A stretch of 64,000 nucleotides of DNA from Eshraghiella crossota (GTDB taxonomy: Bacteria; Bacillota; Clostridia; Lachnospirales; Lachnospiraceae), in NCBI RefSeq assembly GCF_025148445.1, contig NZ_CP102270.1, positions 1,302,001 to 1,366,000 on the forward strand, written 5' to 3'. Under the pieces are notes generated by a model. That model saw nothing but the letters and a program-made list of their open reading frames with translations. It was not told the origin of the DNA and searched no databases. Both the position numbers and the translations under genes were made by a program. This document shows positions 54,480 through 62,046 of this stretch, one piece after another (position 1 is the first letter of the stretch; each line of letters opens with the position of its first letter).

Positions 54480-54828
54480 TTCCATTTACCTCATCAATCA
54501 GTCTTGACATATTAACGCCATATTCAATCGACTGGTCAAGTATAAAAGTTATTTCAGGAGTATTCCTTAAATTGACTGTCTTAGCCAAAAGTGTTCTGAT
54601 ATAAGAGGCGGCACTCTTTAAACCGGTTATAGTGCTGTCCTGGGAGTCTTTATCTCCCAGAACACTTATATATGCTTTACAGGTTTTTAAATCAGGTGCC
54701 ACATCAACCGCAACAACAGATGTCATCGGATTGATTCTGGGATCTTTTATTTCGCTGCGAATTATATTACTGAGTTCTCTTAGAACCTCATTATTAACTC
54801 GTGTCATTTTAATACTGTTTTTACGCAA
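54469..54828 (-). CDS. rbfA: Ribosome-binding factor A
   Basis: RbfA helps mature the 30S subunit. The start is best placed at TTG 54828 (reading RKNSIKMTRVNNEVLRELSN after the first Met), because GAGGTG lies five bases before it and relatives begin MRKNS; a GTG at 54837 overlaps that ribosome binding site. The 119 residues include IRSEIKDPRINPMTSVVAVD, a family signature, and the end DQSIEYGVNMSRLIDEV. It follows infB by 12 bases. Confidence 0.93.
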   Translation of the reverse strand: MRKNSIKMTRVNNEVLRELSNIIRSEIKDPRINPMTSVVAVDVAPDLKTCKAYISVLGDKDSQDSTITGLKSAASYIRTLLAKTVNLRNTPEITFILDQSIEYGVNMSRLIDEVNGNDK

Positions 54829-54839
54829 ATCAATCACCT

Positions 54840-57656
54840 CTATCTTGGAATTTCCACCATTGTGTAAACTTCCATCATATCGCCTTCTTTAATGTCATTA
54901 AACTTTTCAAGAACAATACCACATTCATATCCGGCTTTAACTTCTTTAACATCATCTTTAAATCTTTTTAACGAAGCAATTGGTCCGTCATAAATCAAAT
55001 CATCACCACGGGTTACTCTTACAGATGAATTCTTTGTTACCATACCATCTAATACATAAGAACCGGCTATTGTACCAATTACAGATGCTTTATATGTCTG
55101 TCTTACCTCAACTGTACCAATAACCTTTTCCTCATATTTTGGATCAAGCATACCCTTCATAGCTGCTTCCACGTCTTCAATAGCCTGATAAATTACACGA
55201 TAGAGACGTAAGTCAACATTTTCTCTTTCGGCAATATCACGGGCCTGATTATCAGGTCTTACGTTAAATCCGATAATAATGGCATTTGAAGCAGATGCAA
55301 GGATAACATCGGATTCATTGATTGCACCGACACCGGCATGAATTACTTTAACAATTACTTCATCATTTGAAAGTTTCACAAGACTCTGCTTAACGGCTTC
55401 CACGGAACCCTGCACATCAGCTTTAACGATAATGTCAAGTTCCTTAAGGTTACCCGCCTGAATCTGTGAGAATAAATCTTCAAGAGACATTTTTGATTTA
55501 GTTTCTTCAACAAGTCTGTTCTTGCCTTCTGCGATAAATGTTTCGGCAAATGTCTTTGCTTCCTTATCTGTCTTTGGCGAGATGAAAATATCACCTGCAT
55601 TAGGAACATCATTAAGACCGATAATTTCTACAGGAGTTGATGGACCTGCTTCATTGATTCTTCTTCCCTTATCATCGATCATTGCCCTTACTTTACCATG
55701 ACATGGTCCTACTGCAATAAAATCGCCTACATGTAAAGTACCTTTCTGGACAAGGATTGTTGCTACAGGGCCTCTTCCTTTATCAAGTTTAGCTTCTATC
55801 ACAAGACCTCTTGCTTTTCTGTTAGGGTTTGCCTTTAATTCACGCATTTCAGCTGTAAGTAAAAGCATTTCAAGAAGGTTATCGATACCTTCTCCGGTAT
55901 GAGCAGATACAGGACAAAAAATTGTAGAACCACCCCAGTCTTCAGCAATAAGATCATATTCTGTAAGTTCCTGTTTAACACGCTCAACATTGGCACTTGG
56001 CTTATCAATTTTGTTTACTGCAACTACAATATCAATTCCTGCTGCTTTAGCATGGTTAATAGCTTCAACAGTCTGTGGCATAACACCATCGTCTGCTGCA
56101 ACTACAAGTATTGCAATATCTGTTGATTTAGCACCACGAAGACGCATGGCAGTAAATGCTTCATGTCCCGGAGTATCAAGGAATGTTACACTCTGTCCGT
56201 TTACATCTACTGTGTAAGCACCGATGTGCTGGGTAATACCACCGGCTTCTTTTTCTGTTACTTTGGATGATCTGATAGCATCAAGAAGTGATGTTTTACC
56301 ATGGTCAACGTGACCCATAACGCATACAACAGGTGGTCTTGGCACAAGTGTATCTTCAGGATCATCCTCATCCTTGAGAAGTTCTGCTATAACATCTACT
56401 TTAACTTCATGTTCGCATATACAGTTATATTCAAGGGCAATTTCTTCAGCCGTTGCAAAATCAATATCCTGATTGATTGTAACAATCTGTCCTTTAAGGA
56501 ATAAATTCTTAACAAGGGCTGTAGGCTGGACTTTCATCTTATCAGCAAGTTCCTTGATTGTAAGTGTATCAGGAAGAATAAGTGTCTTGATTACATCTTC
56601 ATCGGCTTCTTCTTTTTTCTTCTTGTTAAGAAGATTCTTTTCAAGAGCCTTTGTATTTTCAAGCTTTTCCGTCTTATCGCGGAAATCATTATTCTTCTTA
56701 CGATTGTTCTCTCTGTCTCTGTTACGCTGGTCTTTTGCTTCTCTGTCTTTTAAAGCATCAGCTCCGTCAAATGCACCGGAATTTCTATCATCTCTTCTTG
56801 CAGGTCTGTCATTGTTTCTCTGTGGTCTGCTACCGTTATCTTCTTTGTTAAATTCAGGCTTTCCACCCTGGAATTTATCATTAAATCTTCCGCCATTTCT
56901 TGCCGGTCTGTCATTATTTCTCTGTGGTCTGTCTCCCTGGTTACGGTCACCATAAGGTCTGTCACCGTTTCTTGCCGGTCTGTCTCCCTGGTTCCTGTCA
57001 CCATAAGGTCTGTCACCGTTTCTTGCCGGTCTGTCTCCCTGGTTACGGTCACCATAAGGTCTGTTATTGTTTCTCTGTGGTCTGTCTCCCTGGTTACGGT
57101 CACCATAAGGTCTGTCACCGCTTCTTGCCGGTCTGTCTCCCTGTTGTTTATCCGGTTTTACATTAACCCTGTCACTTGGTCTTATGGCACCTTGTGGTCT
57201 TTCTAAAGGACGGATTCCCTGTGGCCTGTCAATAGGTTTTTCATTTCTTCTATTGTCATTGGAACCATTACGGTTTCTGTCCCTGTTATTATTTTTACGC
57301 TGTGAATCCCTGATATCCTTCCGTCCGCTGTTTTGTGGGTTATATACGGAAACGATTTTTTTCTTGACAGGTGCGTCCTGCTTAGGAGCCTGTGCTGATT
57401 CATCTTTGGTCTGTTCTTTAGTCTGTTCTTTAGTCTGTTCTTTAGTTTCTTTGACTTCCTTAGCCTCTTTAAATTCAGGCTTATTTTCTGTAACCGGCTT
57501 CTGTTCTTTCTTGACAAACTGCTTTTTAGCTAAAGCAATTTCATCTTCAGAAACAGAATTGCTGGATGTTTTAATCTTCTCGTTTTTTGATGATAAAAAT
57601 TCAAGTAATTCTTTTGAATTAATATTCAGTTCTTTTGCTAATTCGTGTACTCTCAT
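54840..57656 (-). CDS. infB: Translation initiation factor IF-2
   Basis: IF-2 brings initiator tRNA to the ribosome. The 938 residues begin with the IF2-N motif [20 protein letters not shown] and have a long disordered Arg/Asn/Gly-rich linker (about 110-310), including four 51-base repeats. A second IF2-N, the G domain ([40 protein letters not shown]) and the C-terminal domains follow. It is longer than many Firmicutes IF-2 (about 700-850), because of the repeat linker. GGAGG is 14 bases before the ATG, a wide spacing. Confidence 0.96.
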   Translation of the reverse strand: MRVHELAKELNINSKELLEFLSSKNEKIKTSSNSVSEDEIALAKKQFVKKEQKPVTENKPEFKEAKEVKETKEQTKEQTKEQTKDESAQAPKQDAPVKKKIVSVYNPQNSGRKDIRDSQRKNNNRDRNRNGSNDNRRNEKPIDRPQGIRPLERPQGAIRPSDRVNVKPDKQQGDRPARSGDRPYGDRNQGDRPQRNNNRPYGDRNQGDRPARNGDRPYGDRNQGDRPARNGDRPYGDRNQGDRPQRNNDRPARNGGRFNDKFQGGKPEFNKEDNGSRPQRNNDRPARRDDRNSGAFDGADALKDREAKDQRNRDRENNRKKNNDFRDKTEKLENTKALEKNLLNKKKKEEADEDVIKTLILPDTLTIKELADKMKVQPTALVKNLFLKGQIVTINQDIDFATAEEIALEYNCICEHEVKVDVIAELLKDEDDPEDTLVPRPPVVCVMGHVDHGKTSLLDAIRSSKVTEKEAGGITQHIGAYTVDVNGQSVTFLDTPGHEAFTAMRLRGAKSTDIAILVVAADDGVMPQTVEAINHAKAAGIDIVVAVNKIDKPSANVERVKQELTEYDLIAEDWGGSTIFCPVSAHTGEGIDNLLEMLLLTAEMRELKANPNRKARGLVIEAKLDKGRGPVATILVQKGTLHVGDFIAVGPCHGKVRAMIDDKGRRINEAGPSTPVEIIGLNDVPNAGDIFISPKTDKEAKTFAETFIAEGKNRLVEETKSKMSLEDLFSQIQAGNLKELDIIVKADVQGSVEAVKQSLVKLSNDEVIVKVIHAGVGAINESDVILASASNAIIIGFNVRPDNQARDIAERENVDLRLYRVIYQAIEDVEAAMKGMLDPKYEEKVIGTVEVRQTYKASVIGTIAGSYVLDGMVTKNSSVRVTRGDDLIYDGPIASLKRFKDDVKEVKAGYECGIVLEKFNDIKEGDMMEVYTMVEIPR
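56941..57144. repeat. Four tandem 51-base repeats in infB
   Basis: Copies begin at 56941, 56992, 57043 and 57094, with period 51 and few differences. Each encodes a variant of [17 protein letters not shown] in the linker of IF-2. The near identity of the copies suggests recent expansion and possible length variation between strains. Confidence 0.88.
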
Positions 57657-57693
57657 TAAGCTAATCTAAACCTCCAAATCCCTATCCGGGCAT

Positions 57694-58011
57694 TTATTTA
57701 TTATCTATTTTTTCATATTTTGAAATTATTGCTTTTGCAAAATCTTCATCAATGATTCCAACTGATGTTCTAAGTTCCTGTCCTATTGAATGACCAAGAC
57801 TAACTTTATCCGAATACATTATTACAGGAATATTATAGAAAAAACATTTGTTAGAAAAAAGTTTTTTAGTGTTATTTGAAGCATCCTCCGAAACGATAAC
57901 AAGTTTTGCTTTATTTTCTTTTACCGCTTTTTCAGTTGAGAACTCTCCGCTTACAACTTTACCTGCTCTCTTTGCCAGTCCAATCATAGACAAAATACTA
58001 TCTTGACTCAA
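57694..58011 (-). CDS. ylxQ: L7Ae-family ribosomal-type protein YlxQ
   Basis: This 105-residue protein has the L7Ae/L30e fold: ILSMIGLAKRAGKVVSGEFS, followed by KLVIVSEDASNNTKKLFSNK. YlxQ is a K-turn-binding protein of unclear function, encoded between ylxR and infB in most Firmicutes. The start is a TTG at 58011, with GGAGA upstream in the end of the RnpM gene, which it overlaps by 14 bases. Confidence 0.9.
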   Translation of the reverse strand: MSQDSILSMIGLAKRAGKVVSGEFSTEKAVKENKAKLVIVSEDASNNTKKLFSNKCFFYNIPVIMYSDKVSLGHSIGQELRTSVGIIDEDFAKAIISKYEKIDNK

Positions 58012-58276
58012 TATTATTCATCTCCTTAATCAGTTCATCATATACATTTTCCGGTATCTTCATCTTAAGTGAACGATCAATGCCTTTGTTTTTTATAGCT
58101 TTGGCAAGACAACCGGCTGTCTTACAGATATATGCACCACGGCCATTTTTCTTGCCTGTATCATCAAGAAAGATTTCATCTTCATTGGTTTTGATAACAC
58201 GTATCATTGATTTCTTATCTTTAAACTCACCGCATCCTACGCATTGTCTCTGCGGTATTTTTTTATTAACTGCCAT
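57998..58276 (-). CDS. rnpM: RNase P modulator RnpM (YlxR)
   Basis: From ATG 58276 the protein has 92 residues. RNase P modulation was assigned to the YlxR family in recent work. The signature is IPQRQCVGCGEFKDKKSMIR (four-residue CxxC) followed by GKKNGRGAYICKTAGCLAKA. It lies 18 bases after nusA. The adjacent TTG at 58282 is also in frame; AGGATG spacing favours the ATG. Confidence 0.9.
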   Translation of the reverse strand: MAVNKKIPQRQCVGCGEFKDKKSMIRVIKTNEDEIFLDDTGKKNGRGAYICKTAGCLAKAIKNKGIDRSLKMKIPENVYDELIKEMNNIESR

Positions 58277-58293
58277 ATGCAAACATCCTAATT

Positions 58294-59394
58294 TTATTCT
58301 GCATCATCAGACTCTGCAGTTTCATCCGCATAAGATTCTACTTCATCAAGAAGTCCCAAATCCCTTGCCTGTGACTCGCTCTTAATATCAATCTTGAAAC
58401 CTGTAAGTCTTGCTGCAAGTCTTGCATTCTGTCCTTCTCGTCCGATTGCAAGTGATAACTGGTAATCAGGTACAATAACCTGTGCTGTTTTTTCTTCAGC
58501 ATCTGCGGCTACATATACAACTTTGGCAGGACTTAACGCATTCTCAATAAGGTTGGCAGGGTTCTTGCTCCAATTAATGATGTCAATCTTTTCACCGTTA
58601 AGTTCAGATACAACCGCATTAACTCTGGAACCGTTTACACCTACACACGAACCTACAGGATCTACATTAGGATTTTTGGACCATACAGCCATTTTAGTTC
58701 TTGAACCTGCTTCTCTTGCAATACTCCTGATTTCTACTGTTCCGTCTCTGAGTTCTGCAACTTCTGCCTCAAAAAGTCTCTTTACAAATTCAGGATGACA
58801 TCTTGAAACCGCAATTTTAAGACCCTTCTTCTCAGTCTTAACTTCGGTAACATATACCTTAATTCGATCGTTTGGTTTGTATTTTTCACCCTTAACCATA
58901 TCTGCCTCGCTAAGGATTGCATCAGCTCTTCCGAGATTAATTACAAGATTATTTCCGGCATATCTTGATACGATTCCTGTAACAATATCTTTTTCTTTTG
59001 CATGATATTCATTATATACCGCCTGTCTTTCTTCTTCTCGGATTTTCTGAAGAATGGCACTTTTGGAATTCTGTACCGCAATTCTTCCAAACTCAGCTGA
59101 TTTAATTTCTACATTAATGGTATCACCGATATTGTATTTAGGACTTATCATCTGTGCATCTGCAAGGCTTATCTGCGTAACGCTGTCTTCTACTGTTTCC
59201 ACAACCTCTTTAGCTGCCGTTACCTTAAAGTCTCCTGTTTTCGTATCAACTTTGGCTGTAAAGTTTTCATTCTTTCCAAAGTGATTTTTGCATGCTGCAA
59301 GCAAAGAATTTTCGATTGCTTCAATAAGTACCTTTTTGCTTATCTTTTTCTCCTTTTCAAGAATGTCAAGTGCTGTTATTAACTCAGTGTTCAT
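58294..59394 (-). CDS. nusA: Transcription termination/antitermination protein NusA
   Basis: NusA binds RNA polymerase and modulates pausing and termination. The 366 residues contain the N-terminal domain (about 1-130), an S1 domain (about 130-200; [20 protein letters not shown]), and two KH domains with [20 protein letters not shown] and [20 protein letters not shown]. An acidic tail ends the protein, as in many Firmicutes (no C-terminal AR repeats). AAGGAGGAAATT precedes the ATG. It is the second gene after rimP in an operon whose leader carries a terminator. Confidence 0.95.
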   Translation of the reverse strand: MNTELITALDILEKEKKISKKVLIEAIENSLLAACKNHFGKNENFTAKVDTKTGDFKVTAAKEVVETVEDSVTQISLADAQMISPKYNIGDTINVEIKSAEFGRIAVQNSKSAILQKIREEERQAVYNEYHAKEKDIVTGIVSRYAGNNLVINLGRADAILSEADMVKGEKYKPNDRIKVYVTEVKTEKKGLKIAVSRCHPEFVKRLFEAEVAELRDGTVEIRSIAREAGSRTKMAVWSKNPNVDPVGSCVGVNGSRVNAVVSELNGEKIDIINWSKNPANLIENALSPAKVVYVAADAEEKTAQVIVPDYQLSLAIGREGQNARLAARLTGFKIDIKSESQARDLGLLDEVESYADETAESDDAE

Positions 59395-59412
59395 TTTTTT
59401 GTAATTTCCTCC

Positions 59413-59880
59413 TTAAAAATATACTGTTTGTCTTATTATTGCTAAATTAGATCTGTCAAAAGTCTTTTCATCACCATTTTCAAGTTCAATAGTAACTGTA
59501 TCTTTATCAAATTTTTTCAAAAGACCTGTGTAATCTTTTAAATGATCTACCTGTCTGTAAAGCTTTAACTCTACTTCTTCCATAAGATTTCTTTCAAAGT
59601 CTTTATCTTTTTTAAATGGTCTGAACAGTCCCGGTGAACTTACCTCCAGGATATATGCTTCGTCAATAAAATCCGCTTCATCAAGCTTATCACTAAAAGG
59701 TCTGCTTACTTCGGCACAATCGTCAACGGTAATTCCGCCAGGCTTGTCAATATACGCACGCAGGTACTTTGAAGAACCTTCCTTAACATATTCAAGGTCA
59801 ACCAGTTCAAATCCACAGGATTCAATAATCGGCATAATAAGTTCGGTTGCTTTGGATTCTATGTCTTCTCTTTTTGCCAT
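59413..59880 (-). CDS. rimP: Ribosome maturation factor RimP
   Basis: RimP assists 30S subunit maturation. From ATG 59880 (AAGGATAG upstream) it has 155 residues with the family segments LRAYIDKPGGITVDDCAEVS, EAYILEVSSPGLFRPFKKDK and FERN, and a C-terminal SH3-like domain. The frame is open to 59913, which would run into the terminator stem. It opens the rimP-nusA-rnpM-ylxQ-infB-rbfA-nrnA-truB-ribF run. Confidence 0.94.
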   Translation of the reverse strand: MAKREDIESKATELIMPIIESCGFELVDLEYVKEGSSKYLRAYIDKPGGITVDDCAEVSRPFSDKLDEADFIDEAYILEVSSPGLFRPFKKDKDFERNLMEEVELKLYRQVDHLKDYTGLLKKFDKDTVTIELENGDEKTFDRSNLAIIRQTVYF

Positions 59881-59913
59881 ACAGTCACTATCCTTTCTGT
59901 TTAGATTACTCAT

Positions 59914-59943
59914 AGAAAAAGTGAGCTCCCTTGGAAGCTCACT
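59914..59943 (-). terminator. Intrinsic terminator in the rimP-nusA leader
   Basis: AGTGAGCT (59920-59927) and AGCTCACT (59936-59943) form a perfect 8-bp stem with an 8-base loop, followed on the minus strand by TTTTTCT (59919-59914). It lies about 20 bases after the likely transcription start of the rimP promoter and 34 bases before the rimP start. It also ends transcripts of the rhomboid-like gene. Confidence 0.85.
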
Positions 59944-59970
59944 CTAGTAATCATCATTATGTTATTATCT

Positions 59971-59999
59971 ATAATACACAAAATTTAAATATAAGTCAA
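59971..59999 (-). promoter_or_regulatory. Sigma-A-type promoter of the rimP-nusA-infB operon
   Basis: TTGACT (59999-59994) and TATTAT (59976-59971) on the minus strand are 17 bases apart, directly after the rhomboid-like gene (stop at 60008). The start of transcription would be near 59964, upstream of the terminator at 59943-59914. Confidence 0.78.
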
Positions 60000-60007
60000 C
60001 AAAAACT

Positions 60008-60931
60008 TTAATGTTTGGTCATATGAATGTGTGTATAAAGGTGATCCTGGCAATATTCAAAGTTACCATCACATTTTGAACAATATCTGAATACCAGATT
60101 ATCCCCGTCTTTCTCGGTTCTTCCGCATACAGCACATTTATGCCTTGTTTTATCTTGACGTGGCATGGTAAACGTCCCATTATCTTTCTTTTGGTTGTTT
60201 TTTGCATGTCTTGTATTAAATCGATATGTGCGCTGTGTCTTGGTTCCCACAATTCTTTTAATAACAAACTTTCTTGTTGTAACAAAAAAAACAAGAAAAT
60301 TCAGAAGTGACGAACCAATAACAAACGGGAATATAAATCCGTATGTGCCAAGGCTCATCATTCCGTGTACGAGTTCATAAATAATATATCCGCCGTAAAG
60401 AAATCCTAAGTACTTAACTTTAACGGGTATGATAAACATAAATAGGACCATATTATCCGGGAATGTACACGCATATGCCAGAAATATTGACATATTAACA
60501 TAATATGTCGTAACCACTAATGACAGTGTAGCTGAAATTACGCTGACAGATATGCCTCCAAATCTTATATAACTGTACAGATATGAAAGAAACGCTCCTA
60601 TGATTGTAAAAATCAATCCTGAAAATATATAAAGATTGTATTGGAACGTACCCCATGTTTTCTCAAGAACTGTCCCGATTGAATAATAAAATAAAATCAT
60701 AATCAGGGCAAAAAATATATTACTCTCATACGGCGGAATAAGAACCCATGTAATGATTCTCCACACCTGTCCGTGTAAAATCCTATATACATCCAGCGTC
60801 AGATACAGTTGGAATTCCGGAACAATATATCTGATTGCATATCCGATTGCGTAGCATATAACAATTATCAATGTCAGGTTCTTTATTGCATATTTACCTA
60901 ACTTTCTTTCCATTTTGTTGTAAAAATTCAT
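60008..60931 (-). CDS. Rhomboid-like membrane protein with C-terminal zinc ribbon
   Basis: From ATG 60931 (AGAGG upstream) it has 307 residues. The membrane part has about six helices with a rhomboid-like first half (HGQVWRIITWVLIPPYESNI; LFYYSIGTVLEKTWGTFQYN). The serine-protease signs of rhomboids (GxSG and the paired His) are not seen; GGISVSVISA stands near the serine position. A C-terminal tail has four cysteines, CAVCGRTEKDG and YCSKCDGNFEYC, ending in His-rich TKH, a zinc-ribbon-like module. It looks like an inactive rhomboid. It lies 10 bases after corA. Confidence 0.78.
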   Translation of the reverse strand: MNFYNKMERKLGKYAIKNLTLIIVICYAIGYAIRYIVPEFQLYLTLDVYRILHGQVWRIITWVLIPPYESNIFFALIMILFYYSIGTVLEKTWGTFQYNLYIFSGLIFTIIGAFLSYLYSYIRFGGISVSVISATLSLVVTTYYVNMSIFLAYACTFPDNMVLFMFIIPVKVKYLGFLYGGYIIYELVHGMMSLGTYGFIFPFVIGSSLLNFLVFFVTTRKFVIKRIVGTKTQRTYRFNTRHAKNNQKKDNGTFTMPRQDKTRHKCAVCGRTEKDGDNLVFRYCSKCDGNFEYCQDHLYTHIHMTKH

Positions 60932-60941
60932 ACATAACCTC

Positions 60942-61883
60942 TTAGAATAAATCTTTCTTTCTAAAAATAAGTGCAATTATAAGCGATATAATAAGCGAAA
61001 TACCAATTACAATAATGAAGCCTCCTCTTATGTTGGCAAAAGGCATTCCGTCCGCTTTAACATTCATACCGTAAAAACTGGCAATCATTGTAGGTATTGA
61101 AAGCACAATTGTAATTGTGGTAAGGAACTTCATAACGCTGTTCTGGTTATTGGAAATAACAGAAGCGAAGGTATCCATGGTTCCGTTAAGGATACCACTA
61201 TATATATTTGCCATTTCGATAGCCTGTTTATTCTCAACAATTACATCCTCAATCAAATCCTCATCTTCGGGATATTTTTTTATTGCTGTGGATTTAAGTA
61301 ATTTTTCAAGCACAACTTCATTAGATTTAAGAGATGTTGTAAAGAACACCAGTGATTTCTCCAACTCAAGCAATTCAATTAATTCTCTGTTCTTTGTTGC
61401 CTCATGAAGCTTCTGCTCAATAGCATCACTTCGTCTGTCAATTATACGGAGATAATTAAGATATAATGTAGCATTTCTATACAAAATCTGGAATATAAAT
61501 CTTGTTTTCATGTGCGTATAAAAATTACGCACCCTGCCGTCCATGAAAGCGGTAAGTACAGGTGAATCTTCCAGACATACGGTAACTATTACTTTATCAC
61601 ATATAATAATTGCAAGAGGAATGGTTCCGTACCAGTCTTTTCCGTTTCTTTCTTCTATTGTAGGAATGTCAACAAGAATAAGTGAATAATATTCTTCAAT
61701 TTCAATACGTGATCTTTCTTCCTCATCCAATGATGCCCTTAAATCATCAGGTGCAATTTTGTAAGTTGATGATACGCTGAATAACTCTTCTGTTGTAGGA
61801 TTGGTCATTGAAATCCATGAATTGTCTTCAAATTCTGATATTTGTAATACACCGCTGTCAGTGGTTTTGAATATCTTAATCAT
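60942..61883 (-). CDS. corA: CorA-type magnesium/cobalt transporter
   Basis: The 313-residue channel has a large cytoplasmic domain and two C-terminal membrane helices. The selectivity motif GMN is in MIASFYGMNVKADGMPF. The pattern of a long cytosolic helical bundle (about residues 150-245) followed by STTITIVLSIPTMIASF-like helix TM1 is typical. AGGAGG precedes the ATG. It has a near-consensus promoter and is upstream of the rhomboid-like gene, with which it is probably co-transcribed. Confidence 0.92.
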   Translation of the reverse strand: MIKIFKTTDSGVLQISEFEDNSWISMTNPTTEELFSVSSTYKIAPDDLRASLDEEERSRIEIEEYYSLILVDIPTIEERNGKDWYGTIPLAIIICDKVIVTVCLEDSPVLTAFMDGRVRNFYTHMKTRFIFQILYRNATLYLNYLRIIDRRSDAIEQKLHEATKNRELIELLELEKSLVFFTTSLKSNEVVLEKLLKSTAIKKYPEDEDLIEDVIVENKQAIEMANIYSGILNGTMDTFASVISNNQNSVMKFLTTITIVLSIPTMIASFYGMNVKADGMPFANIRGGFIIVIGISLIISLIIALIFRKKDLF

Positions 61884-61915
61884 AAGAACCTCCTGCGCTG
61901 GAAATTGTCTAATTA

Positions 61916-61944
61916 ATTATATTGTCAGCGTTATTTTTTGTCAA
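61916..61944 (-). promoter_or_regulatory. Near-consensus promoter of corA
   Basis: TTGACA (61944-61939) and TATAAT (61921-61916) on the minus strand are 17 bases apart, the full sigma-A consensus, 33 bases before the corA start. Confidence 0.9.
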
Positions 61945-61947
61945 TTA

Positions 61948-61969
61948 TTTTTCAATTATCATTGAAAAA
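61948..61969. promoter_or_regulatory. Palindrome between divergent corA and activase promoters
   Basis: TTTTTCAAT (61948-61956) and ATTGAAAAA (61961-61969) form a perfect 9-bp inverted repeat with a 4-base centre. It abuts the corA -35 box and covers the activase -35 box (61962-61967), so a protein bound there could affect both promoters. Confidence 0.5.
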
Positions 61970-61990
61970 CAATTTTCATTAATATATAAT
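61962..61990 (+). promoter_or_regulatory. Sigma-A-type promoter of the activase gene
   Basis: TTGAAA (61962-61967) and TATAAT (61985-61990) are spaced by 17 bases, 57 bases before the ATG at 62047, which has AAAGGGAG as ribosome binding site. Confidence 0.8.
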
Positions 61991-62046
61991 AGTAACATTG
62001 GTTTTTCAAAAAAATAAATCAACTCAATTTATAAAGGGAGATGTTT

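Noticed and set aside
56941-57144. CRISPR-like array
   Set aside because: Repeats are contiguous in-frame coding units without spacers.
56900-57166. Cysteine/histidine-rich plus-strand frame opposite infB
   Set aside because: It is the complement of the repeat linker of IF-2; periodic cysteines come from the 51-base repeat.
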